Below are positions 1-8,891 of a stretch of 64,000 nt of DNA, in pieces (the stretch's first letter is position 1; each line of letters begins with the position of its first letter). The translations under genes were made by a program, and so were the position numbers. The notes beneath the pieces were generated by a model. It had not been told where the DNA came from, ran no database searches, and saw nothing but the letters and a program-made list of their open reading frames with translations. Source of the stretch: Misgurnus anguillicaudatus (lineage: Eukaryota; Chordata; Actinopteri; Cypriniformes; Cobitidae); assembly GCF_027580225.2 (NCBI RefSeq), contig NC_073358.2:8003501-8067500 (forward strand). Reading direction: 5' to 3'.

Positions 1-508
1 GAAAATTAATTTTGTCATGATGCATCGTATTGGCACAAATGAGTGACAACAAACACAGATGGGGGATGAAAGTGGGATTAACATGTTGGCATAAAGCACA
101 AGTAATAATTTCAAATAGATATCATATATGTCAGTGCAGTAAATTCAGATTATGCAGTGAATGTTTGAAGTATATATTTGCTTCAATGCTTTAGGCTTTT
201 ATAAGCATAAAAAGTTTGCTGTGAATGCATGATTAAGGCTTGACATAATAACTTTACAGTCAGCGTTTGATGGATAAGTTGCAATAGAGAAAAGCAATTT
301 TAATATACAAAGACGAAATGTATATTCACTTGCACCTTTTATTGCAAATAAATTAGAACATTTTTATTTTCCCAAAATTGTATATATTAAGATCACATAC
401 TTTGACCTTCATGATTTTAAATGTCTATAATATACTAAATATAGTTTTTAAATAAGACATTATTTCAGACATGACAAAGTTTTAAAATGACTTACAGTTT
501 TATCCTTC
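1..508. other. AT-rich flank, no plus-strand gene
   Basis: This stretch is AT-rich and shows no plus-strand coding signal. On the minus strand it would be the 3' UTR of the possible exon at 509-665: TTTATT (AATAAA in reverse) occurs near 338-343 and 363-368. In AT-rich DNA such hexamers are common, so this is weak support. Confidence 0.35.
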
Positions 509-665
509 TCAAAAAAATCCGAAACCAATTAAGTTCACAAAAGCGCTGTCTATGGGGACTTCATGTGAGATCAGCCATACACCAACAGCCTCTGGCACTA
601 AATGGATTTTATGCCAGATATCATATTTTTGCCCAAGACGTTCCTGTCCTGCATACAAATCTTCA
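509..665 (-). CDS. possible terminal coding exon, unrecognised protein
   Basis: On the minus strand a pyrimidine-rich run (TTTGTTTGTTTTTATGTCAG) ends in AG just before 665. The frame that follows is open for 51 codons to a TGA at 509-511. The deduced peptide starts EDLYAGQERLGQKYDIWHKI and ends in a hydrophobic stretch (NLIGFGFF). Its composition looks like ordinary globular protein, not a repeat shadow, and reverse poly(A) hexamers lie downstream. I recognise no family and see no partner exon upstream within the window, so it could be a chance open frame or a remnant. Confidence 0.28.
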
Positions 666-779
666 CTGACATAAAAACAAACAAACACAAATGAGAAAAA
701 ATTCCTTATATTCCGGGAAAAATGGGAATGACTTCCATATCTTCCACACCCAGCTTTCCTGTGTGCAGGGCTGTCTGTT

Positions 780-1167
780 TTCGAGGGGGAGAGAGAGAGA
801 GAAAGGGAAAGTGAGGGGGGAGAGATAGAGAAATGGGGCGCAGTTGCCCCTCTCCGCTTACATCACGGTTGCTATAGGAACTGGAAATCGGCTTCCAAAT
901 CTCGCTCCTGTTGTTCACACACACAGCAACAAACACACACATGCACTGTCTGGCACACACACACACACATTGGCTTGCATTCCTGCATTGTTGAGTTTCT
1001 ATTCATTGCATCCCAGGGGATCAGTTGTCGCTCTCTTTCCGTAGTCAGGAAAACTAGAGCACAATTACACCAGGATACAGTGTCCGAGATTCCTGATATA
1101 TCTGTCATTTTCACCTCTTTGTTGCTGAGCCTCTGTTAGCGGAGCACAGGGAGGATGGGGTTGCTTG
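780..1167. other. GA/CA-rich promoter-like region
   Basis: A purine run (GAGAGAGAGAGA and G-rich) near 790-840 is followed by the X-box and by CA-repeat tracts near 917-970. Short open frames on both strands here are low-complexity artefacts. The region ends at the left target duplication (CTTG, 1164-1167) of the LTR retrotransposon. A role as a promoter is only a suggestion. Confidence 0.25.
868..881. promoter_or_regulatory. RFX-type X-box motif
   Basis: The 14-base sequence GTTGCTATAGGAAC fits the imperfect palindrome bound by RFX factors (GTTGCC-AT-GGCAAC type), matching 11 of 14 positions of the ideal site. X-boxes mark promoters of ciliary and centrosomal genes. It lies in GA- and CA-rich promoter-like sequence about 290 bp before the LTR element. 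The neighbouring centrosomal gene is a plausible target, but its coding start is about 14 kb away (about 5 kb without the LTR element), so the assignment is inference. Confidence 0.4.
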
Positions 1168-2458
1168 TGTAACCCCTTTAATTTTTATCCCAAACAAACA
1201 CTTGTAAGCACTACTTTAAAAATGTGTACTGCCCCTTTAAGTGTGAGCTTGCGCAGAGAGTGCGTGCACGCTGCAAGGCAGAGTGTATGTGTAAACAGCA
1301 GGGAGAGAACGCATGCAATTTGAATTGAAAAACTGTGGAAGAGTGCTGAAGTCGAAAAGCACTTGTTGCTTTCTGTGATTGTTTACTGAGACATTCTGGT
1401 GAGTGTATTTTATGTACATGATTATTTTTTCGTCATATCGTGTTATTATTTGAGCAAAACCAGTCAGAATGTATAAATGTCAACAAAAATGTGCTTAAAT
1501 TGTTAATGTGAAGAGTTAAATATGCTAAGATGAGCCATGTAGCATCACGATGCTAGTTTTGCTAATCGTGTGAAGCCTCGTGCAATGCTCATGTTGTTGT
1601 TGTTAATTTCACATGTAGAATGTACTTGCTAAAGTATAAAATGAAACTGTGCTAATTTAAATGATGTAAAAGTGTGTTAGCAGTGTCCAAACTGTTAAAA
1701 GATAAGGTTTTGTTTTATAAACTTTATCAAAGAAGGAAAAAGGGGAAAAAACATTATAGTTAAAGACATGTAATCTCTCTTTTTAGGGATGGTTTAAGTG
1801 TTATAATGTGTTGATTTAATCAATTTACAATGTATGTTGTGCAGACTGGTTTTTGGTTCCTGGACAAATTGTTGGAGGATGTGATTGACCCCTGAATCAT
1901 CTGAGTGGATTCTTCTGGATATCTCTTTGTCATTTTGCCCTGTGTTTCAACTCTTCCGCTCTTGTTCTTCTGTTCTTGAGAACCTGGAGTGTTATTTCTG
2001 GGAAGCGGTAGGACTGAGACATTATTTCATACACATTGCCCGGGACTGAGGCATTTTTTTCCTTACATATTCCCCTGTATCCAAAGGAGAAGGAAAAACT
2101 GAACATTTAAATATTGGGGATATGCTTTTTGAAATACTTGGGTTATAATTGTACTGTTTATATTTGTTTCAATCTAATTGTCAATTTATTTTCATTACTT
2201 GAGTGTTTTTTGAAGTGCCAGAAGAAAAAAAAGGGGAAACCATTCGCCTATATTGCCACAATATATATATATATTCCTGGCTAATTGTTCTTCGTGTGTG
2301 CCATTGATTTTTATATATATATTTCCATTCATGGTGTTTTCACATGTTCTTTGAGAATCAGAGTACTTGACTTGATTGACACGTGCCCTAAAAGCTCCTT
2401 GAACGAACTTAGAGGAACAGACATTTAGATTTAGATAAGCCCTGAGACAGGGGTTACA
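1168..2458 (+). repeat. 5' LTR
   Basis: The 1291-bp LTR begins TGTAACCCC and ends GGGTTACA, a short inverted terminal repeat. Compared with the 3' copy it has one longer AT run (four bases near 2260-2275) and single-base differences in the AAGGAAAAAGGGG run, in CATTCGCC and in CGTGTGTGCC. It should contain the element's promoter and poly(A) site. Short open frames inside it occur identically in the 3' LTR and are not genes. Confidence 0.95.
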
Positions 2459-2465
2459 TAATAAG

Positions 2466-2482
2466 TGGCGAGCCAGCCGACC
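2466..2482 (+). other. candidate primer-binding site
   Basis: TGGCGAGCCAGCCGACC begins seven bases after the 5' LTR. TGG at the start of such a site pairs with the CCA end of a tRNA. The offset is larger than the usual zero to a few bases and I cannot name the tRNA from memory, so the call is tentative. Confidence 0.4.
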
Positions 2483-2629
2483 AGGAGCTTGGGTTAATTT
2501 CTTTAATTTCTTTTGAAGTCTTAATTATATCAGCAAATATATATTTTAAAAGATTTTCATTCATTATTCTAAAAGTGGGTTTTACACTTTAAACTTATTC
2601 TGAGTTAATTAGATATCCTAAGAAAAAGA

Positions 2630-4285
2630 ATGGATCTTTGTAACCGATATAGGGTGCATGGGCAAAGTTGCTTGTATGTCACAGGGGTAGACAAAAACTG
2701 CACAAATGAAGATATAACAAGTTTTTTTGAAGTAAATGGGGAGATTGCAAAAATAATTAGGGTGCCTGATGAGCCAGATCAGCCCACAGGCAGAGTTCTT
2801 GTTCAATACTCATCTGAACGCTCAGTTCTAAGGATCAACCCTGATAGTCTCGGTGAACTGCCAAATCCTAAAGACCCCTCCATGACGTGGTGTGTTAGAA
2901 CAGTCCGTGACTTATGTCAAGAAAGTTTGGGCAGAGAACTTGCATTGAGATACATGGAGGAGCTGAATGCTATTGCCGGCAGTGGCCGAGTGGGGTTCAT
3001 GCTCGCTCTTCAGAATGAGCTCCAGAGCCTCCAGCTTGAATCAAATGACATGCAAGATGCTGAAGCAAACCCCCATACTACGGTTCGTAGCCCTGGACAT
3101 GACAATTCTGAAATAGCCAATGTAGAGTCTGCCTCGGCCGAGTCAATCAGATCTCAGACAATGACTTCAAATGTTTCCCCATTGTACGTTCCAACTAAAC
3201 AAATACATGTTGATGAAAGTATGATTAACCCTCCTCATGTACAGAAGGTAGTTGTGGAGCATGTAATCCGTAACGAAACTGCTCACTCACCTTTGAGACA
3301 TACCCGTATCCGCACGTTCTCCGGCAGGACCCCCAAGCCAAATGGGGAAGTTGACTATGAGACGTGGCGTGCCCAAGTTGATCTCTTACTTTCTGACCCC
3401 TTCTTCTTAGACCCTCAGAAAGCGAGAATGATTTTAGAGAGCCTGCTTAGCCCAGCAGCTGACATTGTCAAGCCCTTAGGTGTAAATTCTTCACCTAGCT
3501 CTTACCTCAACCAGATTGAATCTGCTTTTGGCATCGTAGAAGATGGAGAGGAGCTCTTTGCCACCTTCCTGAATTCAAATCAAAATGCGGGGGAAAAGCC
3601 TTCGGTTTACCTGCAAAGACTGAACACTCTTCTTACCCGTGCAATATCTAGAGGGGGAGCCAGTGCTGCAGACTCCCGTAAACATCTGCTTCGCCAGTTC
3701 TGTCGAGGGTGCTGGGATCAGCCCATGATCGTAGGACTTCAGCTTGAACATTGTAAAGACAATCCACCATTTTTTCCTGAACTTTTGCTCTCTGTGAGGA
3801 CTGAGGAAGATAAAAGGGCAGCTAAGCTAGACCGAATGAAAAAACATCTTGGCAGCACAAAAGCAGCTGCGCATGCTCACTCTGTGTATGGCATACCTGT
3901 TAATGTAGAACTCCCACCTGAGTCAACAAATAAATCACAAGATGAAACTCAAAAGCTCAAAGGAGAAATAGCTGCACTGAAAAAACAAGTTGCGTACTTA
4001 TCAAAGCAAGCTGAAACAAAACGGAGTGAAATAAAATCTGTGAAAGACTCTAACGAAAGTACAGTTACTGGTGAATGCCTGGTGGCCAGCTCCAGAGAGA
4101 CATCTAACTCTATGGCCATGCCAAAACCCTGGTTCTGTTTCAAGTGCGGTGGGGATGGACACATTGCAATTCACTGCAGTGAAGAACCCAACCCTGAGCT
4201 TGTTCGTAAAAAGAATTCACAGCTGAGAGAAAGACGAGAGAAGTACAGGAAATTACATGAAACATCACAGTCTTTAAACTTGTAG
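2630..4285 (+). CDS. gag: gag: PNMA-like N-terminus, capsid, CCHC knuckle
   Basis: This 551-residue structural protein should form the particle shell and package element RNA. Residues about 10-95 resemble the RNA-recognition-like N-terminus of the PNMA/ZCCHC12 family, with CLYVTGVD and GRVLVQYSSE in the RNP-like positions. Residues about 215-400 look like a gypsy capsid (FSGRTPKPNGEVDYETWRAQ onward). A lysine-rich coiled stretch follows. A zinc knuckle of form CX2CX4HX4C uses C503, C506, H511 and C516. Vertebrate PNMA genes are thought to derive from gypsy elements of this kind. The start is the first ATG, 171 bases after the LTR. The stop (TAG, 4283-4285) lies four codons after the beginning of a slippery site, so Gag-Pol is made by frameshifting. 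Confidence 0.9.
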   Translation: MDLCNRYRVHGQSCLYVTGVDKNCTNEDITSFFEVNGEIAKIIRVPDEPDQPTGRVLVQYSSERSVLRINPDSLGELPNPKDPSMTWCVRTVRDLCQESLGRELALRYMEELNAIAGSGRVGFMLALQNELQSLQLESNDMQDAEANPHTTVRSPGHDNSEIANVESASAESIRSQTMTSNVSPLYVPTKQIHVDESMINPPHVQKVVVEHVIRNETAHSPLRHTRIRTFSGRTPKPNGEVDYETWRAQVDLLLSDPFFLDPQKARMILESLLSPAADIVKPLGVNSSPSSYLNQIESAFGIVEDGEELFATFLNSNQNAGEKPSVYLQRLNTLLTRAISRGGASAADSRKHLLRQFCRGCWDQPMIVGLQLEHCKDNPPFFPELLLSVRTEEDKRAAKLDRMKKHLGSTKAAAHAHSVYGIPVNVELPPESTNKSQDETQKLKGEIAALKKQVAYLSKQAETKRSEIKSVKDSNESTVTGECLVASSRETSNSMAMPKPWFCFKCGGDGHIAIHCSEEPNPELVRKKNSQLRERREKYRKLHETSQSLNL

Positions 4286-4316
4286 CAGCCCCTGCTACGG
4301 GACATTCAGGAGCTGC
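4273..4316 (+). promoter_or_regulatory. -1 ribosomal frameshift signal (TTTAAAC plus stem)
   Basis: The heptamer T TTA AAC (4273-4279) is in the correct gag phase for simultaneous -1 slippage, and the -1 frame runs directly into pol. The gag stop is at 4283-4285. Five bases after the heptamer, 4285-4294 can pair with 4307-4316 (nine of ten pairs). An alternative 7-bp hairpin, GTAGCAG/CTGCTAC (4282-4288 with 4292-4298), overlaps it. Heptamer, short spacer and downstream stem are the standard parts of a retroviral frameshift element. The efficiency cannot be read from sequence. Confidence 0.85.
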
Positions 4317-4338
4317 CGGCACTCATACTCGTCCCACA

Positions 4339-6774
4339 ATGATGTTACACGATACAGCCAATTATGCTGGAGAAACCCAAGCAAACAGGATTAAAGATGA
4401 ACTTTTGCCAAAAAACCTTATTGGCCAACGTTGTGTTGCTTCTGTTCTTGTTGAAGGCATTCAGTGTGACTCTCTCTTAGATACTGGGTCTCAAGTTACA
4501 ACTGTTTCTGAGACATTTTATCTGACATACCTTTCTTCTCTTCCCATCCAGCCTATTCATTCTTTGTTCGAGGTTGAAGGTGCTGGTGGACAGAATGTTC
4601 CATACCTTGGCTACATCCAAGTTGTCATAACTTTCCCCTGTACTGTCACAGGTATAGAGGAGGAGCTCTCATCCCTTGTACTCGTTGTTCCAGACTGTCA
4701 CTTCAACAGTAAAGTCCCCCTGTTGATTGGAACAAATGTTCTTGACCGCTTGTATCAACAGGGCATAGAGAGAAAAGGGGCCAAGTTCTTACAAAACCCT
4801 GGTGCCAACCGTGATTATGCTTTGCTTTTTCAGCAGGTTGCTCAGAATTATGAAAGTGAGAGGAAATCTTTTCAAGTGAGAGCGTTAGGGAAAGGCCCCA
4901 TCACTATCCCTGCCAAACAAGAGACATGTATCCCTTGTCAAGTGAGGATCAAAGACCTTACAAAAGATGTATTTGTTTTAGAGCAACCTGAGTCTTTTCC
5001 CTTGCCGGGTGGTCTTATTCTCGAATGTGCTGTGGTCAGTGTCCCATACTGGGCGCGTTCCAAAATCCCTGTCATCTTAAAGAACATAACTGATCATGAC
5101 ATTACTCTTCATCCCAAGCGTGTGATCGCTGAGATGTCAGCTGCTCATGTTCTACCTTTGAAGACTGAGCTTTTGTCTTGTTCTGCTCAGGTGCCATGTG
5201 GAAAGCTTGTGTTTGATCTTGATGATTCGCCGATTCCAGAGGAATGGAAAAAACGTGTCTCTGATAAACTCAATTCCATGTCAGAGGTCTTTGCAGTTGA
5301 CGACTTGTCATACGGCCATGCTACCGCAGTAAAGCACCACATTAGATTACAGGATGAGACACCTTTTAAGGAACGACCTAGGCCAATTCATCCAAATGAC
5401 AGAGAAGCTGTTAAGCAACACCTCAGGGAGCTCTTAGATGCTGGGATAATCAGAGAGTCTGAGAGCCCTTTCGCATCACCAATTGTAGTGGTTCGCAAAA
5501 AGAATGGACAAATCAGGCTTTGTATTGATTATAGAAAGCTCAACATGCGCACCATAAAAGATGCATATGCACTCCCTAACATAGAGGAGACGTTCTCTGC
5601 ACTCAGTGGAGCTAGATGGTTCTCTGTCATGGATCTTAAATCAGGATATTATCAAGTCGAAGTAGCCGAAGAAGATAAACATAAAACAGCTTTCGTTTGT
5701 CCTCTAGGATTCTTTGAATTTAACCGTTTGCCTCAGGGTGTCACAAATGCACCTAGCACCTTCCAGAGGCTTATGGAGAAGTGTGTAGGAGATTTGCATT
5801 TGAATGAAGTACTCGTGTTTCTGGATGACCTCATTGTATTTTCTAAAACACTTGAAGAACATGAAGCCCGGCTCATAAAAGTGTTGACTCGTCTGAAAGA
5901 ATGCGGTTTGAAGTTGTCTCCTGACAAATGTCACTTCTTCAAGTCCTCTGTCAAGTATCTGGGACATGTTGTAGATTCTGACGGAGTTCACACTGATCCA
6001 GAGAAGATCTCCGCTTTAAGAGATTGGCCTCGTCCTTCAACTAGGCGAGAGCTAAAATGTTTTCTAGGCTTTGCTGGGTACTACCGGCGGTTTGTCAAGG
6101 AATACTCAAAAATAGCAAAGCCACTAAATTGTTTGACTGCTGGGTATAGTCCTCCAAGAAAAAGAGGAAAAGTTTACAAGAGAGAGAGAACAGACACTCC
6201 TGTTAATCCCAATGCCTTCATCGGTGATCAGTGGACAGTTGAGTGTGAAAATGCGTTTAAGACCCTGATTGAGAAATTGACATCCGCCCCAATCCTTGCA
6301 TTTGCAAACCCAGAACTCCCTTACATCTTGCATACGGATGCCTGCAGAGACGGACTCGGAGCGGCTCTCTATCAAGAGCAGGAGGGCAAGCTTCGTGTGA
6401 TAGCATATGCCAGTAGGGGACTTTCAAAGAGTGAAAGGAACTATCCGACCCATAAGTTGGAATATTTGGCCTTGAAATGGGCTGTCTGTGAGAAGTTTAG
6501 TGATTATCTTTATGGCACTGAGTTCACGGTTCTCACAGACAATAACCCAATGACATATGTGCTGACTTCAGCAAAACTGGATGCAGCAGGACACCGTTGG
6601 CTTGCAGCATTATCCACCTACAGATTCAATATAAAGTACAGAGCTGGATCCACTAATAAAGATGCTGACGGATTGTCTCGAAGGCCGCAGAATCCACCAG
6701 AGGAGGATTATGAGTTCCTGGAAGAGGAAAAGGCAATTGGAGACTTAAAACAGCGCCTATGTGAAAAAAACTGA
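4339..6774 (+). CDS. pol: pol part 1: protease, reverse transcriptase, RNase H
   Basis: The frame is open from inside gag, so the real product is a frameshift fusion; 4339 is only the first ATG. Counted from that Met, the aspartic protease motif LDTG is at residues 47-50. The reverse transcriptase follows (LCIDYRKLN, LKSGYYQV, LPQGVTNAP) with the catalytic FLDD at 494-497 in place of YxDD. RNase H follows (LHTDACRDGLGAALY near residue 660, TDNNPMTYVL later). The frame stops at a TGA (6772-6774) after an A7 run, while integrase continues in the +1 frame. Ty3/gypsy pol normally reads through this boundary. I read it as a one-base indel in a homopolymer (mutation or sequencing error), not a second programmed site. 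Confidence 0.93.
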   Translation: MMLHDTANYAGETQANRIKDELLPKNLIGQRCVASVLVEGIQCDSLLDTGSQVTTVSETFYLTYLSSLPIQPIHSLFEVEGAGGQNVPYLGYIQVVITFPCTVTGIEEELSSLVLVVPDCHFNSKVPLLIGTNVLDRLYQQGIERKGAKFLQNPGANRDYALLFQQVAQNYESERKSFQVRALGKGPITIPAKQETCIPCQVRIKDLTKDVFVLEQPESFPLPGGLILECAVVSVPYWARSKIPVILKNITDHDITLHPKRVIAEMSAAHVLPLKTELLSCSAQVPCGKLVFDLDDSPIPEEWKKRVSDKLNSMSEVFAVDDLSYGHATAVKHHIRLQDETPFKERPRPIHPNDREAVKQHLRELLDAGIIRESESPFASPIVVVRKKNGQIRLCIDYRKLNMRTIKDAYALPNIEETFSALSGARWFSVMDLKSGYYQVEVAEEDKHKTAFVCPLGFFEFNRLPQGVTNAPSTFQRLMEKCVGDLHLNEVLVFLDDLIVFSKTLEEHEARLIKVLTRLKECGLKLSPDKCHFFKSSVKYLGHVVDSDGVHTDPEKISALRDWPRPSTRRELKCFLGFAGYYRRFVKEYSKIAKPLNCLTAGYSPPRKRGKVYKRERTDTPVNPNAFIGDQWTVECENAFKTLIEKLTSAPILAFANPELPYILHTDACRDGLGAALYQEQEGKLRVIAYASRGLSKSERNYPTHKLEYLALKWAVCEKFSDYLYGTEFTVLTDNNPMTYVLTSAKLDAAGHRWLAALSTYRFNIKYRAGSTNKDADGLSRRPQNPPEEDYEFLEEEKAIGDLKQRLCEKN

Positions 6775-8881
6775 GGTGATCTGCCCTGAATTAATCTCTG
6801 CAGTGTGTGAACGTCATCTGCTTGTCCCTTTGAACAATGTTTCAGGGGTGTCGGAGCTTGTCGTTGCAGAATCCTTGGCTTTGAATGCGTCATCTGTCCC
6901 TGAAAGCTTCACCACTCCAGGTTACGAGACTATCCCTGGACTGACCCGTGATGAGTGGTACCAAGCTCAAAGAGAAGATTCAGCTTTGGGAACGGTAATT
7001 TCTTTTGTGGAACAAGGACAGAGACCTAATTTCCGACACACCAAGCTTGAACCTCCTGAGGTTAACCTGCTCTTGCGGGAATGGAGCCGACTTGAACTAC
7101 GTGATGGAGTGTTATACCGGAAGTGGACAACCAATGGGACTGTGTTTCACCAGCTGGTTCTGCCTCAGAAGTGCAGAGAGAAAGCACTGAGCGGCATTCA
7201 TGATGAGGTGGGCCATCTTGGTTACGAGCGTGCCCTTGACCTAGCTCGTACTAGATTCTTTTGGCCGAAGATGGCAAAGGATATTGAAAATAGATGTTAC
7301 ACCTGTGAGAGATGTTTCAGGAGGAAAGCAAGCCCTCAGAAAGCTGCTCCTATGCAATCTATACAGACCTCTTATCCCCTTGAGTTAGTTTGTATAGATT
7401 ATTTGTCTCTTGAGCCTGACAACCGTGACACCAGAAATATATTGGTTATGACCGACCACTTTACCAAGTTCGCTGTAGCGGTACCGACAAAGGACCAAAA
7501 AGCAAAGACCATCGCAAAAGCATTCTGGGAAAATTTCATTGTGCATTACGGGTTCCCAAGTCGCCTCCTTAGTGACCAAGGGAAGGACTTTGAATCGCAC
7601 ACTATTCGAGAGCTGTGTGCCCTTATTGGAGCTGACAAAGTCAGGACTACGCCTTATCATCCACGCGGAAACCCGGTGGAGAGGTTCAATAGAACTCTGC
7701 TCAGTATGCTTGGAACCCTTGATGAAAAGGACAAATATCACTGGAGAGACTTTGTAAAACCCCTTGTACATGCGTACAATTGTACACGGAATGACACCAC
7801 CGGTTATTCCCCATATGAATTAATGTTTGGGCGGCAAGCAAAGTTACCAATTGATCTTGTTTTTGGCATCAGCCCTTCAAGTGAAACACACAAAACACAC
7901 TCTGAGTATGTGCAGAAGCTACGAGAGCATCTTCAAGAGAGCTATGATTTGGCTGTTGCAAACTCTCGCAAAATGAACGCAAAGAATAAAGCAAGGTTTG
8001 ATTTAAAAGTCAGAGCAGCTGAACTGATGTCTGGTGACCGGGTCCTCGTGAGAAATTTGAGTGTGAGGGGGAAACACAAGCTTGCAGACCGATGGGAAAG
8101 AACTGTGCATACTGTGGTCAAGAGAATTTCGAATAGCCCTGTATACATAGTGAAGCCAGAAAAGGGTGATGGTCCGCATCGTACCCTTCACAGGGATCTT
8201 TTGTTGCCTTGTGGTTTTTTGCCTGTGAGCTCAGAAGAACAAGGTTCTGAAAAAAGTCAGACAGCTAACAGGAAGTGTGGGGTGCGAACAAGAATTAATA
8301 CTGAAATGCAGGAGGGTGAAGATTATGAGGTGCTGTCCAGTGATGAGGAAGAAGGTTACTTCCAAATACCCATTCCTGAAGTGTTTACCAGAGATCCCCT
8401 TGTTACACAAGTGAATGGTGGGCCACTTACCTCTCATGCTAATTCAGAGAAAACTCCCGGGTTATTGAACCCTCATGCAGCTGAGTTCTCTCCACATGTT
8501 TCGACTATCCCAATGACAGAGTCTGTCCAGCTTATGACTGAACCTACACATGAAGAATCTGAGGGTGGTACTGAGAGTACGCCAGTCAATTTGGTTTCAG
8601 AGCCTGTTGAGAATGCCCCAGATTATATAGCCATTGAGATCCCAGAGGAGATGGTATCAGATGCAGGGGCAGAACCTCACGAATTATTCCACGGTTCAGT
8701 TGACACTGAAACCATTCCCCTCAGACGTTCAGGGAGGGAAAGACGCCCACCAAAGACATTAGAATATGAGGAAATGGGAAAGCCCATATTGCTTGCACTT
8801 ACTGCTTTTTTTGATTCCCTGGGAAGCATTCTTTCAGCTAGTCTTCCTGTCAATACGCATGCAGGGACTCATGCGGTTTAG
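6761..8881 (+). CDS. pol: pol part 2: integrase
   Basis: The frame (706 codons from a GTG at 6761, which is unlikely to be a real start) should be the C-terminal part of pol. It has an HHCC zinc-binding domain near residues 147-190 (HDEVGHLGYERA ... CYTCERC) and a DDE core with D213, D272 and E307. A GPY/F-like module follows (GDRVLVRNLSVRGKHKLADRW ... HRTLHRDLLLP). The last 250 residues form an acidic, low-complexity tail ending near RRSGRERRPPK. The D272-E307 spacing is 34 residues, one fewer than the usual 35, from a shortened HPRGNPVERF loop. It joins part 1 only through the frame break at the A7 run. Confidence 0.92.
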   Translation: MKKTEVICPELISAVCERHLLVPLNNVSGVSELVVAESLALNASSVPESFTTPGYETIPGLTRDEWYQAQREDSALGTVISFVEQGQRPNFRHTKLEPPEVNLLLREWSRLELRDGVLYRKWTTNGTVFHQLVLPQKCREKALSGIHDEVGHLGYERALDLARTRFFWPKMAKDIENRCYTCERCFRRKASPQKAAPMQSIQTSYPLELVCIDYLSLEPDNRDTRNILVMTDHFTKFAVAVPTKDQKAKTIAKAFWENFIVHYGFPSRLLSDQGKDFESHTIRELCALIGADKVRTTPYHPRGNPVERFNRTLLSMLGTLDEKDKYHWRDFVKPLVHAYNCTRNDTTGYSPYELMFGRQAKLPIDLVFGISPSSETHKTHSEYVQKLREHLQESYDLAVANSRKMNAKNKARFDLKVRAAELMSGDRVLVRNLSVRGKHKLADRWERTVHTVVKRISNSPVYIVKPEKGDGPHRTLHRDLLLPCGFLPVSSEEQGSEKSQTANRKCGVRTRINTEMQEGEDYEVLSSDEEEGYFQIPIPEVFTRDPLVTQVNGGPLTSHANSEKTPGLLNPHAAEFSPHVSTIPMTESVQLMTEPTHEESEGGTESTPVNLVSEPVENAPDYIAIEIPEEMVSDAGAEPHELFHGSVDTETIPLRRSGRERRPPKTLEYEEMGKPILLALTAFFDSLGSILSASLPVNTHAGTHAV

Positions 8882-8891
8882 AGGGGGAGAG
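8880..8891 (+). other. polypurine tract
   Basis: AGAGGGGGAGAG directly abuts the first TG of the 3' LTR. This is where plus-strand DNA synthesis would be primed. It overlaps the end of the integrase frame by two bases. Confidence 0.85.

Noticed and set aside
706..1114. Overlapping Cys/Val- and His/Thr-rich frames on both strands
   Set aside because: They come from CA/TG and GA tracts.
1237..1419. A 60-codon minus-strand frame present twice (also 8961-9143)
   Set aside because: It lies in both LTR copies and has no motif; duplication is explained by the LTRs.
6764..6771. AAAAAAC as a second -1 frameshift site
   Set aside because: The heptamer is in phase, but the -1 frame stops two codons later and integrase is in the +1 frame.
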